20,202 nt of DNA from an uncultured Eubacteriales bacterium (GCA_900551995.1 URXW01000033.1:1-20202); one strand, 5' to 3'; positions 1 through 6,989 are shown, counted from the first letter of the stretch. Program-made: numbers and translations. The notes: generated from the sequence alone by a model not told the origin.

Positions 1-1536
1 TATGGAGCCGCCCTGTGTGATAACCTGGACGGCGGCGTTGTCCATTGCATACCAGAGGTCACGGATGCGCTTGTTTGCCTCACGCCAGCGGCTCACGATG
101 TCGGGCAAGTCCTCCTCCGGGATGCCCATATCCAAAGCACCCATATTGATGAGCGCCCCTGTGCTGCCTTGGTAGCCAAGCGCCAACTCTGCAACCTTGC
201 CTTTCTGCCGGAGAGCATACTCCGGGTTGCCTTTCTTGATGAGGTCAATGGGCACGCCAAACATCTGGGATGCGGATGCCTCATAAATTTTGCCATGGGT
301 GCGGAACACCTCAAGCCGCCATTGTTCACCCGCAAGCCAGGAGATGACACGGGCCTCAATAGCGGAAAAGTCCGCATCAATCAGCACATGCCCCTCTGGC
401 GCAACAAAAGCTGTGCGGATGAGCTGGCTGAGGCTGTCCGGCACGGAGCCGTAGATGCACCGCAAGCCGTCAAGGTTATGCTTTCGCACAAGGTCACGGG
501 CAAGGGGCAGCGGCTCTAAATAAGTGCGGGGCAGGTTTTGCACCTGCACCAGTCTGCCTGCCCATCTACCGGTGCGGTTGGCTCCGTAAAATTGGAGCAG
601 TCCACGGACACGGCCATCCGGGCAGACAGCAGCCTCAATGGCATCATATTTTTTGGTGCTGGTCTTGCCTAATTCCTGGCGTATCTCCAGCATCCTTTGC
701 ACCTGCGGACTGTTGCCGTCTTTATTCAAGAGGCGTGAAACGGTATCTTTGCGGAGGTCAGTGAGTTCCTCGCCCATTTCCTCCTGCAACCACTGTGTAA
801 GCTGTCCAACGCTGTTGGGGTTGTCCAATTTGGAGAGGTCGGTTGCCTCCTGCATCAAGTTCTTGCGGACGGTACTGCCAAGATAAAGAGCGCCGCTGAC
901 AAAATCCATATCCACCGCAACGCCACGGGCGTTGATGATGAGGTCGGTTTCCCACTGTTTCTGCACAAAGTCCGGCACGGGAAAAGCGGAAAGCCTCCGC
1001 TCAATTTCCATTTCCGTCACAACATCCTGGCGGCAGTATTCTTTGAACAACTGCCACTTTGCCGGGTCATGCTGTGGATAGTTGCGGGTACGCCCACCGT
1101 TGGCTTTAGTAGGGGCGCATGGTACGCAGAAATAGCGGATGAGTGCCTTGCCGGTATTCAGCTTGCGCTTATCCTCCTCAAGTCCTAACGCCCGTCCCGT
1201 GGCATCCAAGCCCGCCGTATAGCCGCAGTAGAGGCCGTGGAACATGGTGCAGCGCCACTGCTCCGGCGGCAGATAACCAACAAACTTTGAGAGGCACCCC
1301 CATTCAAAGGGGGCGTTGTATGCGTGCTTGATGTACTCCGGGCTGGTGAGAGAATTGACAAGCCACGGGGGTAGTTGTTCCCCCGTGGCCAAGTCAACGA
1401 TTTCGACAGGGGCACCATCCAGGCTATAAGCAAACAGCAGGATTTCAAAGTCGGGACTGGAGATATACTTTTGAGCACCGGCTTTGGCAATCGGTACGCT
1501 GGAATAAGTTTCAAGGTCTATACTGAGATGGTGCAT
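1..1536 (-). CDS. Phage-type DNA polymerase, family A, with 3'-5' exonuclease domain (partial, C-terminus outside window)
   Basis: The reading frame is open from the ATG at 1536 to base 1, giving 512 residues without a stop; the C-terminus lies beyond the window. The N-terminus has a proofreading exonuclease signature: DLETYSS near residue 7 (Exo I), YNAPFEWGCL near residue 100 (Exo II) and YCRQDVVT (Exo III). Near residue 387 is DADFSAIEARVISWLAGE, a clear family A motif A with the metal-binding Asp. Near residue 443 an O-helix motif B follows, RQKGKVAELALGYQGS, containing the Arg, Lys and aromatic residues that contact dNTP. Motif C (HDE) must lie outside. A ribosome site, AAAGGAGG, sits 5 bases before the ATG. 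The likely role is replication of the element; the preceding DUF2815 and DUF2800 genes fit a replication operon. Confidence 0.95.
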   Translation of the reverse strand, partial: MHHLSIDLETYSSVPIAKAGAQKYISSPDFEILLFAYSLDGAPVEIVDLATGEQLPPWLVNSLTSPEYIKHAYNAPFEWGCLSKFVGYLPPEQWRCTMFHGLYCGYTAGLDATGRALGLEEDKRKLNTGKALIRYFCVPCAPTKANGGRTRNYPQHDPAKWQLFKEYCRQDVVTEMEIERRLSAFPVPDFVQKQWETDLIINARGVAVDMDFVSGALYLGSTVRKNLMQEATDLSKLDNPNSVGQLTQWLQEEMGEELTDLRKDTVSRLLNKDGNSPQVQRMLEIRQELGKTSTKKYDAIEAAVCPDGRVRGLLQFYGANRTGRWAGRLVQVQNLPRTYLEPLPLARDLVRKHNLDGLRCIYGSVPDSLSQLIRTAFVAPEGHVLIDADFSAIEARVISWLAGEQWRLEVFRTHGKIYEASASQMFGVPIDLIKKGNPEYALRQKGKVAELALGYQGSTGALINMGALDMGIPEEDLPDIVSRWREANKRIRDLWYAMDNAAVQVITQGGSI

Positions 1537-1550
1537 GATGTCCTCCTTTC

Positions 1551-1925
1551 TTAGTTGCGGAAAGCCTCATCCTTGGTGCAGAGCTGCATGATGTTCTCCG
1601 TGTTCACGCCACGGGCATCCAGCTCCGCCAGCATGGTGTTAAAAAGCGTGGTGCCCTTGACATACTCCACCAGTTCCTCAGCGGAGAGACTGGTGATGTT
1701 GTGGACGGACACCTTGCGGATGTCCTCACGGCGGTTGGAGGTCCAAGCTTGGGGCTCCGCAAAAGTGGCACTTTCAATGTCGGCCACAAGCATGGTCTGC
1801 ACACGGGCAGGTTTTTGCAAAAGCATCTTGACCGTATTGAGCAGGTGTCTGGTTTCCATTTCTTTGACTTTGAAAGTCACGCCAAGGGCTCCAATCCAAA
1901 GCCGGCCATCAAATCTGGTGTTCAT
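1551..1925 (-). CDS. Hypothetical phage protein between ssDNA-binding protein and polymerase
   Basis: This is a 124-residue protein I do not recognise. It starts at ATG 1925 behind AAAAGGAGG and ends 14 bases before the polymerase start, so it is probably co-translated with its neighbours. The sequence is soluble-looking and mixed alpha/beta. A beta-rich N-terminal third (WIGALGVTFKV) is followed by a helical, Leu-rich stretch (TRHLLNTVKMLL) and an acidic/helical C-terminal half (SAEELVEYVKG). There is no signal peptide, membrane segment or cysteine motif. Its position between the DUF2815 protein and PolA suggests a replication accessory, but this is inference from context only. Confidence 0.8.
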   Translation of the reverse strand: MNTRFDGRLWIGALGVTFKVKEMETRHLLNTVKMLLQKPARVQTMLVADIESATFAEPQAWTSNRREDIRKVSVHNITSLSAEELVEYVKGTTLFNTMLAELDARGVNTENIMQLCTKDEAFRN

Positions 1926-1940
1926 CGGTTACTCCTCCTT

Positions 1941-2630
1941 TTACATGGGCTGTCCTGTGATGGGGTTGATACCGTTTCCGTTGTTCCAAGGTGCGGTGTT
2001 CATAGGCGGCTGAGGAGCAGCCGCAGGCGCAACACCGTAGGCAACGGGCGTGGGCGCTCCATAAGCGGGAGCAGCCGCAGGGGATGCGCCGATGCCTGCA
2101 AAGTCGGATGCGGCGGAGGACTGCCCACTCAGCGGCTCACCGTCACGGGTCTTGAGAACATTGCCAAGACCGCAGCCAACGCCCTTGTTGCCGCTGTTGG
2201 AGTAACCAAAGAAACGGACTGTGACACGGGCATACATGCCGCTGTAAATGTCAGCGGGGGAAAGCTCACAGTTGATGTTGTCGATGCCAACAACCTGCGG
2301 CTTGTTCTTGGTGGAGGCGGTAATCACCCAATGCCCCTTGCACTCATCGCCAAAGGGCACGCCGGACTTTCTCACGCCGTCACCGTCCCACACGGGGGTA
2401 GCAAGCTGAGGAGGGCGTGCGCCGTTCCACACCTTGGTCAATGCCTCGTTTGCGGCGGCGTTGATAGCGGCATCAATGTCCGCTTTGGTTGCCACATCGG
2501 TCTTGGGGATGAGCAGGGTCACGGAGTATTTTGGCTCACCGCCCTGCTGGGCGGCTCTGGGGGTGGTCAAGTTGGCATAGGAGAGGCGTACCTCACCGGT
2601 TAAAACTTTCATAGGGTCATTCTGATACAT
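1941..2630 (-). CDS. DUF2815 family protein (phage ssDNA-binding-like)
   Basis: This is a 229-residue protein. The N-terminal core of about 155 residues matches the DUF2815 family as I know it: TGEVRLSYANL, then KYSVTLLIPKTD near residue 38, then a C-terminal core motif YARVTVRFFGYSNSGNKG. DUF2815 proteins are OB-fold-like and considered phage single-stranded DNA-binding proteins, encoded next to DUF2800 and PolA, as here. The last 65 or so residues are a low-complexity Ala/Pro/Gly tail ending in PITGQPM, reminiscent of the flexible tails of SSB proteins. I chose ATG 2630 because AAAAGGAG sits about 10 bases upstream. An in-frame GTG at 2651 would overlap the preceding stop codon and has no ribosome site of its own. 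Confidence 0.88.
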   Translation of the reverse strand: MYQNDPMKVLTGEVRLSYANLTTPRAAQQGGEPKYSVTLLIPKTDVATKADIDAAINAAANEALTKVWNGARPPQLATPVWDGDGVRKSGVPFGDECKGHWVITASTKNKPQVVGIDNINCELSPADIYSGMYARVTVRFFGYSNSGNKGVGCGLGNVLKTRDGEPLSGQSSAASDFAGIGASPAAAPAYGAPTPVAYGVAPAAAPQPPMNTAPWNNGNGINPITGQPM

Positions 2631-2647
2631 AGTCACTAATCTCCTTT

Positions 2648-3037
2648 TCACTTAAAATTCATTTTTTGTTTTGTATCATTCCAATAGCCGTAAATCCGCA
2701 CCCAATGTTGGTGGATGCCTTTGGCGCTCTTTACGGCTTTATGGAGCCTGTTGTTTTGGGCCATGATGGCACGGCCCTTTTTGCTCTGCTTGTTCGGCAC
2801 AAGCCGCCAACCGTTTTGAAAATCAACGGATGTCTGCCTCCACGCCTCTTTGCTTTCCTCAACGATGTGTGGGAGAAAAGCCTCCACAGCATCAATGGCT
2901 GTCTGGTTGTTCCACGGTTCTGAAAGCATCAGCTTGAACAGCTTGCGGATATTCGGAGCAGGTAGCCCCGTGAGCTTGTCCAGATAAAGCTCAAAACGGG
3001 CGGTGTCATACTGAAAGCGGATGGTTGCGTGGGTCAT
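2648..3037 (-). CDS. Hypothetical phage protein, 129 residues
   Basis: I do not recognise this protein. It is basic, largely helical and soluble-looking. A Leu/Pro-rich N-terminal half (KLTGLPAPNIRKLFKLM) is followed by an acidic helix (AVEAFLPHIVEESKEAW) and a Lys/Arg/Trp-rich C-terminus (SKKGRAIMAQNNRLHKAVK), which would suit nucleic acid binding. It starts at 3037, overlapping the end of the small membrane-protein gene by 4 bases, so the two are translationally coupled. It is followed immediately by the DUF2815 gene. A role in phage DNA metabolism is inferred from position only. Confidence 0.8.
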   Translation of the reverse strand: MTHATIRFQYDTARFELYLDKLTGLPAPNIRKLFKLMLSEPWNNQTAIDAVEAFLPHIVEESKEAWRQTSVDFQNGWRLVPNKQSKKGRAIMAQNNRLHKAVKSAKGIHQHWVRIYGYWNDTKQKMNFK

Positions 3038-3243
3038 CGCTTGCCTCCCATCTTTCTATCCAAGTGGAAAAGTTCTTTTGTCATATAGTAGGAAAGCAAG
3101 CAGGCAATCCAACCGTCAACTTTGCTGCTGTGGACGGCGCCCTCAAACACATACTCAGCGCCTACCCAACAAAGGGTGAGAATGGTGAGTATAAAAGCAT
3201 ACATAAGGGCAAAAAGAGCAAGTTTCGGTAGTAGAGGTTTCAT
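3034..3243 (-). CDS. Small single-pass membrane protein
   Basis: This 69-residue protein has one strong hydrophobic segment at residues 8-28 (LALFALMYAFILTILTLC), preceded by a Lys and followed by a polar/acidic stretch. A less hydrophobic segment (WIACLLSYYMT) lies near residue 45, and the C-terminus is basic (LDRKMGGKR). ATG 3243 overlaps the TGA of the DUF2800 gene in an ATGA arrangement, so it is translationally coupled to it. Small membrane proteins in phage early operons can be holin-like, exclusion-type or membrane tethers. The sequence does not decide between these, and I assign no function. Confidence 0.75.
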   Translation of the reverse strand: MKPLLPKLALFALMYAFILTILTLCWVGAEYVFEGAVHSSKVDGWIACLLSYYMTKELFHLDRKMGGKR

Positions 3244-4478
3244 TGTTCGCTCACCACCCCGGAAAAGTCGGAGGCGGCAGGTGAGTAGGTTTCCCTCTTG
3301 TCTGTCGCAAGCGCAAGGGTAGGTTTGCCCAAAGGTTTGACCACAAAGCTGCCGATTTTCTCAGCAAATTCAGCCTTGCCCATCAGTTTCTCCAGTTCGG
3401 AGAGGGTTTTAGGCTTGCGGTCATAGACAAGCGCCTCATCATATCCGGCGGCAATGACAGCTTTGATGGCGGCATCTTGGTCCGTAAAGGCACGGTTGCT
3501 CCGTCCCGCCACAAGTTTCCATCCGTCAATCGGCTTGCCGTCAAGCAGGGTCTTGAGGGCGTATTCCTCAAGGTCCTTGTACCATTGGACAAGCTGCTGC
3601 CCACGGATAAGCAGGTCACCAATCTCAGCATCAGACAGGAGCGGGTGGACTTCATTGCCGTGCGGTCCGATGTGAGAAAACTCCTGCGGCACCAGACTGT
3701 CAGCCGGAACGCTGGAGGCAGGCACACAGTCCTTGAAATCCTCAAGAGCAGTGTTGATGTTGGCACGGGCACGGCATTGCGCCTTGCCACGGCAAAAGCG
3801 GCAGTGTTCGCCGGGAACAAACTCACCCAGACCGGAGAAAGCCTTTTGTGCAATCGGCTTGATGCTTTCGCCCCATGCTTTCAGTTCCTCCACGGTGATG
3901 ATGTCGGTGGTGTAGCTGTCAAGGCGCGGCTGGTCAATGCTCATGCGTATCTTTTTGATGGCGTCCCCAAAGATGGGGGCATAACGCTTGAGAGCACCCA
4001 AGGCGTAAAGCCGCATTTGCGGATTGCCCACAGCGGACACAGGTACGCCTTTGCCGTGCTTATAGTCCGTGATGCTGAGGGTGTCCCCACCAATCATCAC
4101 ATTGTCGCAGGTGCCAAAGCCCTCCGGCACATAGTCGTTAAAATCAACCTTGACCTCTGCGGCAACGGTCGGCGCACTGTCATAGAGCATTGCCTGCTCC
4201 GTGAGGTGTTCCATGTATAGGTCTGTGGTCTTGTCCATTTCCGGGTTATAAAGCGGCTCTTTCTTGAGTTTGTTGAGGCGGGTGGTGTAGGTGCGGGAGG
4301 TCATCAAAGTGAATTTCTTGAGGGTCTTGAGTTCCGCAATGGCGTGAGCCAAGCGGCCCTCCTCTGCATATTCACTTGTGCTTTCCGGCAGACCCTCCTC
4401 AAAACGGGGAGCCGCTGTGCAGTTGAGCCATCGTGCTGCCGATGATGCGGACAGCAATGCGTGTTTTTCTGGAGGCAT
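3240..4478 (-). CDS. DUF2800 family protein, PD-(D/E)XK (Cas4/RecB-like) nuclease
   Basis: At 412 residues this has the usual DUF2800 length. The N-terminus HALLSASSAARWLNC is the family signature, followed by an EEGRLAHAIAE helix that carries the first catalytic-type Glu/His. The nuclease core follows at about residues 135-175: GFGTCDNVMIGGDTLSITDYKHGKG contains the Asp...(D)YK motif, and QMRLYALGAL is the following Q-rich helix. A Cys cluster near residue 245 (HCRFCRGKAQCRARA) fits the Fe-S cluster ligands of Cas4/AddB-like enzymes. Such proteins are thought to process DNA ends in phage recombination/replication. ATG 4478 follows AAGGAGGTGCTCTG. The gene overlaps the small membrane-protein gene by 4 bases. 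Confidence 0.9.
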   Translation of the reverse strand: MPPEKHALLSASSAARWLNCTAAPRFEEGLPESTSEYAEEGRLAHAIAELKTLKKFTLMTSRTYTTRLNKLKKEPLYNPEMDKTTDLYMEHLTEQAMLYDSAPTVAAEVKVDFNDYVPEGFGTCDNVMIGGDTLSITDYKHGKGVPVSAVGNPQMRLYALGALKRYAPIFGDAIKKIRMSIDQPRLDSYTTDIITVEELKAWGESIKPIAQKAFSGLGEFVPGEHCRFCRGKAQCRARANINTALEDFKDCVPASSVPADSLVPQEFSHIGPHGNEVHPLLSDAEIGDLLIRGQQLVQWYKDLEEYALKTLLDGKPIDGWKLVAGRSNRAFTDQDAAIKAVIAAGYDEALVYDRKPKTLSELEKLMGKAEFAEKIGSFVVKPLGKPTLALATDKRETYSPAASDFSGVVSEQ

Positions 4479-4490
4479 CAGAGCACCTCC

Positions 4491-4952
4491 TTAAATCTGG
4501 GCGCCAAGGGCACGCAGTTCCGTGGCAAAGGCGCCGTACTGGTCGGGGGTGAGCTGGGTGACAGCCTGCACGCCGTACTTGGTGAGCAGGGCAAGCAACT
4601 GCTCCATCTTGCCTGCATCCACAAGGTTTGCACCTGCTTTTGCAATCTGGTCAAGGGTGTAGGTCGGAGCGGTTACCGGCACAGCGGGTGCGGGAGCCGC
4701 AGCGGTGGGCATAGGTGTCACAGGCGGTGCGGCAGGCGTGGGCGCGGGTGCAGGGGCGGCAACGGGTGCAGGAGTGGGGGCCGTCTGCACAGGTGCGGGA
4801 GCAACGGGAGCGTTGCCGCCCGGTGTGTTAAAGTTGAGCGTGCCCTCATTCGGCACGGTGATATTGAGTGCGGTTTTGTCGATGGCTGCGGCAAGTTTTT
4901 CAACTGCGGCAACCAATTCCGGCACATCAATCTTGATTTTCATTTCCATCAT
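4491..4952 (-). CDS. Hypothetical phage protein with Pro/Ala-rich linker
   Basis: This 153-residue protein has three visible parts. The N-terminal segment of about 45 residues is coiled-coil-like (VPELVAAVEKLAAAIDKTA). The middle is a long Pro/Ala/Val/Thr low-complexity linker (about residues 50-100). The C-terminal helical domain of about 55 residues begins TLDQIAKAGANLVDAG and ends FATELRALGAQI. Similar C-terminal tails occur on phage recombination and replication accessory proteins, but I cannot assign a family. The start is ATG 4952 because AAGGAGG lies 9 bases upstream. An open frame extends further upstream but has no ribosome site. The first 26 bases overlap the 41-residue zinc-ribbon gene in another frame. 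Confidence 0.8.
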   Translation of the reverse strand: MMEMKIKIDVPELVAAVEKLAAAIDKTALNITVPNEGTLNFNTPGGNAPVAPAPVQTAPTPAPVAAPAPAPTPAAPPVTPMPTAAAPAPAVPVTAPTYTLDQIAKAGANLVDAGKMEQLLALLTKYGVQAVTQLTPDQYGAFATELRALGAQI

Positions 4953-5052
4953 CGTTATAATCCTCCTTAGTGGTAGTTGTTGTTTCACAATCGCAGCGCT
5001 CACCGGGGTCAAGGTTTGCGCCGCATTTTGGGCATGTCCAGTAGTAAGGCAT
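4927..5052 (-). CDS. Small zinc-ribbon protein, 41 residues
   Basis: This short gene lies in what would otherwise be a gap between the transglycosylase and linker-protein genes. ATG 5052 follows GGAGGGATAAAG, a good ribosome site overlapping the upstream TAA at 5055. The protein begins MPYYWTCPKCGANLDPGERC, then DC, giving a C-x2-C ... C-x-C pattern typical of a one-knuckle zinc ribbon. A Thr-rich stretch and an acidic tail (DYNDDGNENQD) follow. Its 3' end overlaps the next gene by 26 bases, and its own coding sequence carries that gene's ribosome site. Small zinc-ribbon proteins are common in such phage operons. The function is unknown. Confidence 0.75.
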   Translation of the reverse strand: MPYYWTCPKCGANLDPGERCDCETTTTTKEDYNDDGNENQD

Positions 5053-5054
5053 CT

Positions 5055-5726
5055 TTATCCCTCCAATACGCTTGTCCAGTGTTCAAAAGCTGCCATCACT
5101 TTGCGGGAGTAGTCGGTTTGGAATGTTCCAGCATCCCAAAGTTTCTGTGCTCCCGTGGGGCCGGAGTTGTATGCCATCAAAGCCAACTCCGGCTTTCCGT
5201 ATTTATTCAAGTGCTGAGAAATAATGTAGATACCCGCCTCAATGTTTCCATCATAGGTCATAACATCAAAACCTATTTCAGAGAGCCATTCATGGTTGAT
5301 GGAGTTAATCTGCATGAGGCCATAGTCACCGGTGCCGCTGACGGCATCCGGGTCAAAGTGGGTTTCCACCTCTGCAATGGCGAGTGCCAGGGCATACGGC
5401 ACGCCATACTCCTCACAGCAGTCCTGCATGGTTTCTTGGAGGTCATAGCTTAGGAGCCGTCCCTCACTTACGATGTCATCACGGGTGCGGCTGACAGGCG
5501 GCGCAGCGGTCACGGGCGTAGGCTCCGCAACCGTCGTGACTGTTGGCATCGGTGTTTCTGCCGCAACGGTTGGGATGGTTGGCTTGTCCTCCTTGCAGGT
5601 GCATAGCCAGACGAACACAACGCAGCACACAATGGTGATGAGGGCAACACGGCGCTGCCGTCTGATTTTACGGGCACGGCGGCATCTGCGTGAATAACGC
5701 CGGGCCTCTATCTCATGTGTGGTCAT
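5055..5726 (-). CDS. Membrane-anchored lytic transglycosylase (SLT domain)
   Basis: This is a 223-residue peptidoglycan hydrolase. Residues 8-30 are strikingly Arg-rich (RRYSRRCRRARKIRRQRR), followed by one hydrophobic segment (VALITIVCCVVFVWLC), so it is probably anchored with the catalytic part outside. A Pro/Thr/Val linker spans about residues 50-80. The C-terminal SLT domain has the catalytic Glu in LAIAEVETHFDPDAVSG, then DYGLMQIN, and later GNIEAGIYI and ALMAYNSGP, all classic family 1 transglycosylase motifs. I chose ATG 5726 because AGAGGTG is 6 bases upstream; a GTG at 5735 is the alternative. A lysis or wall-remodelling enzyme inside an early replication operon is unusual for a phage and more typical of conjugative elements. 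Confidence 0.88.
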   Translation of the reverse strand: MTTHEIEARRYSRRCRRARKIRRQRRVALITIVCCVVFVWLCTCKEDKPTIPTVAAETPMPTVTTVAEPTPVTAAPPVSRTRDDIVSEGRLLSYDLQETMQDCCEEYGVPYALALAIAEVETHFDPDAVSGTGDYGLMQINSINHEWLSEIGFDVMTYDGNIEAGIYIISQHLNKYGKPELALMAYNSGPTGAQKLWDAGTFQTDYSRKVMAAFEHWTSVLEG

Positions 5727-5738
5727 GTCAGCCACCTC

Positions 5739-6317
5739 TTACTTGTCGGCTCTGCTGAAAAGTTCCTCAACCAGCTCTCTTGTGGTGTAGGATGCAAGGG
5801 CATTTTCCGGCTCCACAACATAATTAGAGGGGAGGAGGAAAGCGGGACGGGACCCGTAGGTATTGCCGCAGCTGCCGTTGCTGACATTGCCACTGGTGTT
5901 CAAGCCCATGACCCAGGTTTCATCTCCATCCACGCAGGGGGTGCTCCAAGGGGTAACAGACCATTCCCATTTTTCCGGCTTGGGGATGATGTCATGGTAC
6001 TTGCGGTACTCATCAAATGTAAGTGGCGCAATGCAGCAGGTGTCAATGCCATACTGCTTGCTACCGTTGACTGCGGTGAGGTCAATGGCGCGTTTCAAAA
6101 TCTCACCATGGTTGCCCTGGGTGAGCGTGTCCATGTAGGCACCGTTGAGGTGTTCACGCAGGTCACTCTTGGCAAAATCGTTGTCAGAGCCAAAAGTGTG
6201 CTCAATCTGCTCAAGCACCATGAGCAGGGTGCCGTCCTTGCGGTGCTCCAGCACGATGCAGGGCTCACCGTGGTACTTTACGGTTGCACCTGCTTGAAAA
6301 TCGGATAACATTTTCAC
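5739..6317 (-). CDS. DUF6273-like phage protein
   Basis: This is a 192-residue protein. GTG 6317 is chosen because GGAGGACTAAACC precedes it; an ATG follows two codons later. The N-terminal third is beta-rich (GATVKYHGEPCIVLEHRKDG). The middle reads FAKSDLREHLNGAYMDTL. The C-terminal part, GDETWVMGLNTSGNVSNG followed by GSRPAFLLPSNYVV, fits the DUF6273 pattern, in which an R-P-A-hydrophobic motif closes a compact beta domain thought to resemble C-type-lectin or formylglycine-enzyme-like folds. The family function is not established; it occurs in phages and mobile elements of Firmicutes. The final 20 residues (TTRELVEELFSRADK) form a helical extension. Confidence 0.7.
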   Translation of the reverse strand: MKMLSDFQAGATVKYHGEPCIVLEHRKDGTLLMVLEQIEHTFGSDNDFAKSDLREHLNGAYMDTLTQGNHGEILKRAIDLTAVNGSKQYGIDTCCIAPLTFDEYRKYHDIIPKPEKWEWSVTPWSTPCVDGDETWVMGLNTSGNVSNGSCGNTYGSRPAFLLPSNYVVEPENALASYTTRELVEELFSRADK

Positions 6318-6320
6318 GGT

Positions 6321-6536
6321 TTAGTCCTCCTCTCTTTCCTCGTTGGCATCCTCAATGTCAATGAGATTTTCTGCCTGCACAATGATTTCACTCACAATTT
6401 GCCTAATAGGCAGTGCAGTCTTGGCGCGCAGGCGGCGGATGACTTTTTCCGCCTCCGGGGTCAATCTGACGGTACCGATGCACTCGTCAGAAGTACGGTT
6501 GCTTTTCAGCACAATAGGGTTTGCATTTGCTTTCAT
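6321..6536 (-). CDS. Small ribbon-helix-helix-like protein
   Basis: This is a 71-residue protein. ATG 6536 is chosen because AAAGGAGGACAACCCT lies directly upstream; the longer open frame (to 6563) has no ribosome site. The core GTVRLTPEAEKVIRRLRAKT followed by LPIRQIVSEIIVQAENLI has the short strand plus two amphipathic helices of Arc/MetJ-type ribbon-helix-helix DNA-binding proteins. The tail is acidic (DIEDANEEREED). It ends 3 bases before the DUF6273-like gene start. The likely role is a small regulator of the element, inferred from fold pattern and position only. Confidence 0.72.
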   Translation of the reverse strand: MKANANPIVLKSNRTSDECIGTVRLTPEAEKVIRRLRAKTALPIRQIVSEIIVQAENLIDIEDANEEREED

Positions 6537-6572
6537 AGGGTTGTCCTCCTTTGGTTGTATCAATGTGGGCGG

Positions 6573-6821
6573 TTATGCCTCGGCAGCTTTGCGGCCCCTC
6601 CGTTCAATAGATTTTTGGACAGTGAGCTGTGCCAATTCCGCATCATAGCGGCGGCGCATATCGGGGAGCCGTGTGCCGTCATATCCACGCTTGAGCTCTG
6701 TGTAAATTGCAGACACGGACAAGTCAAAGTCCTGTGCAATCTCTTTGACAGAGGCACCGCTTTCCCAAAGGCTCTGAATTTTCTGGCGCTCTGAAATAGA
6801 ACGGTAGGCGTAGGTTGCCAT
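6573..6821 (-). CDS. Helix-turn-helix protein, first gene of the phage operon
   Basis: This is an 82-residue protein. ATG 6821 is preceded by GAGGAGGTGAAACAA. Longer open frames upstream pass through a terminator hairpin and are not credible. Residues 9-45 (SERQKIQSLWESGASVKEIA then DLSVSAIYTELKRG) form a clear helix-turn-helix of the IS30/resolvase type, which binds DNA. The C-terminal half is charged and helical (DMRRRYDAELAQLTVQ). It has no catalytic domain, so it is a stand-alone DNA-binding protein, perhaps a regulator of the operon it heads. A strong terminator hairpin lies just upstream, and no clear promoter was found for it. Confidence 0.82.
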   Translation of the reverse strand: MATYAYRSISERQKIQSLWESGASVKEIAQDFDLSVSAIYTELKRGYDGTRLPDMRRRYDAELAQLTVQKSIERRGRKAAEA

Positions 6822-6842
6822 TTGTTTCACCTCCTCACGGCA

Positions 6843-6888
6843 TAAAAAAATTAGACTGCAAGGGTCTTGGATGACCCTGCAATCTAAT
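6843..6888 (-). terminator. Rho-independent terminator upstream of the phage operon
   Basis: On the minus strand a roughly 15-bp stem (TTAGATTGCAGGGTC pairing with GACCCTTGCAGTCTAA, one mismatch and one bulge) is followed by seven T residues. It lies 22 bases upstream of the first phage gene's start and downstream of the minus-strand gene ending at 7161. It may end transcripts from that gene that run antisense through rpsU, or it may act as an attenuator for the phage operon. Confidence 0.8.
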
Positions 6889-6927
6889 AATAATGCCTGC
6901 CTTTCGCGGGTTTTGTTGAAAAACAAC

Positions 6928-6956
6928 TTGACAAGCCGCCTATTCCCTTGTATAAT
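6928..6956 (+). promoter_or_regulatory. Promoter of rpsU
   Basis: TTGACA (6928-6933), a 17-base spacer and TATAAT (6951-6956) form a perfect sigma-70/sigma-A consensus. It predicts a start near 6963 and a leader of about 70 bases before rpsU. Confidence 0.92.
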
Positions 6957-6989
6957 ACCATCGTTAGTCATGTAAATGACTCTTAAAGA

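Larger units (their letters stand above)
1..6821 (-). mobile_element. Prophage-like early/replication operon (right-hand end of element)
   Basis: Twelve minus-strand genes are packed with overlaps or gaps mostly under 40 bases, nearly all with strong GGAGG-type ribosome binding sites. The DUF2800 nuclease, DUF2815 ssDNA-binding-like protein and family A DNA polymerase occur in the order known from Firmicute prophage replication modules. Base composition looks less GC-rich than the core genes to the right (judged by eye). The element continues left past the window. No integrase, repressor, structural gene or direct-repeat att site is visible, so the right boundary is only bracketed between the first phage gene (6821) and the rpsU promoter (6928). 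It could be an intact prophage, a remnant or an integrative element. Confidence 0.8.

Noticed and set aside
1701..2603. 300-residue plus-strand frame over the DUF2815 region
   Set aside because: It is antisense to well-supported phage genes and has a Gly/His/Val-rich shadow composition.
4705..4830. Repetitive GGTGCAGG-like tract as a possible tandem repeat or CRISPR-like array
   Set aside because: It is irregular and is explained by the Pro/Ala-rich linker codons of the minus-strand gene; there are no uniform repeat units or spacers.
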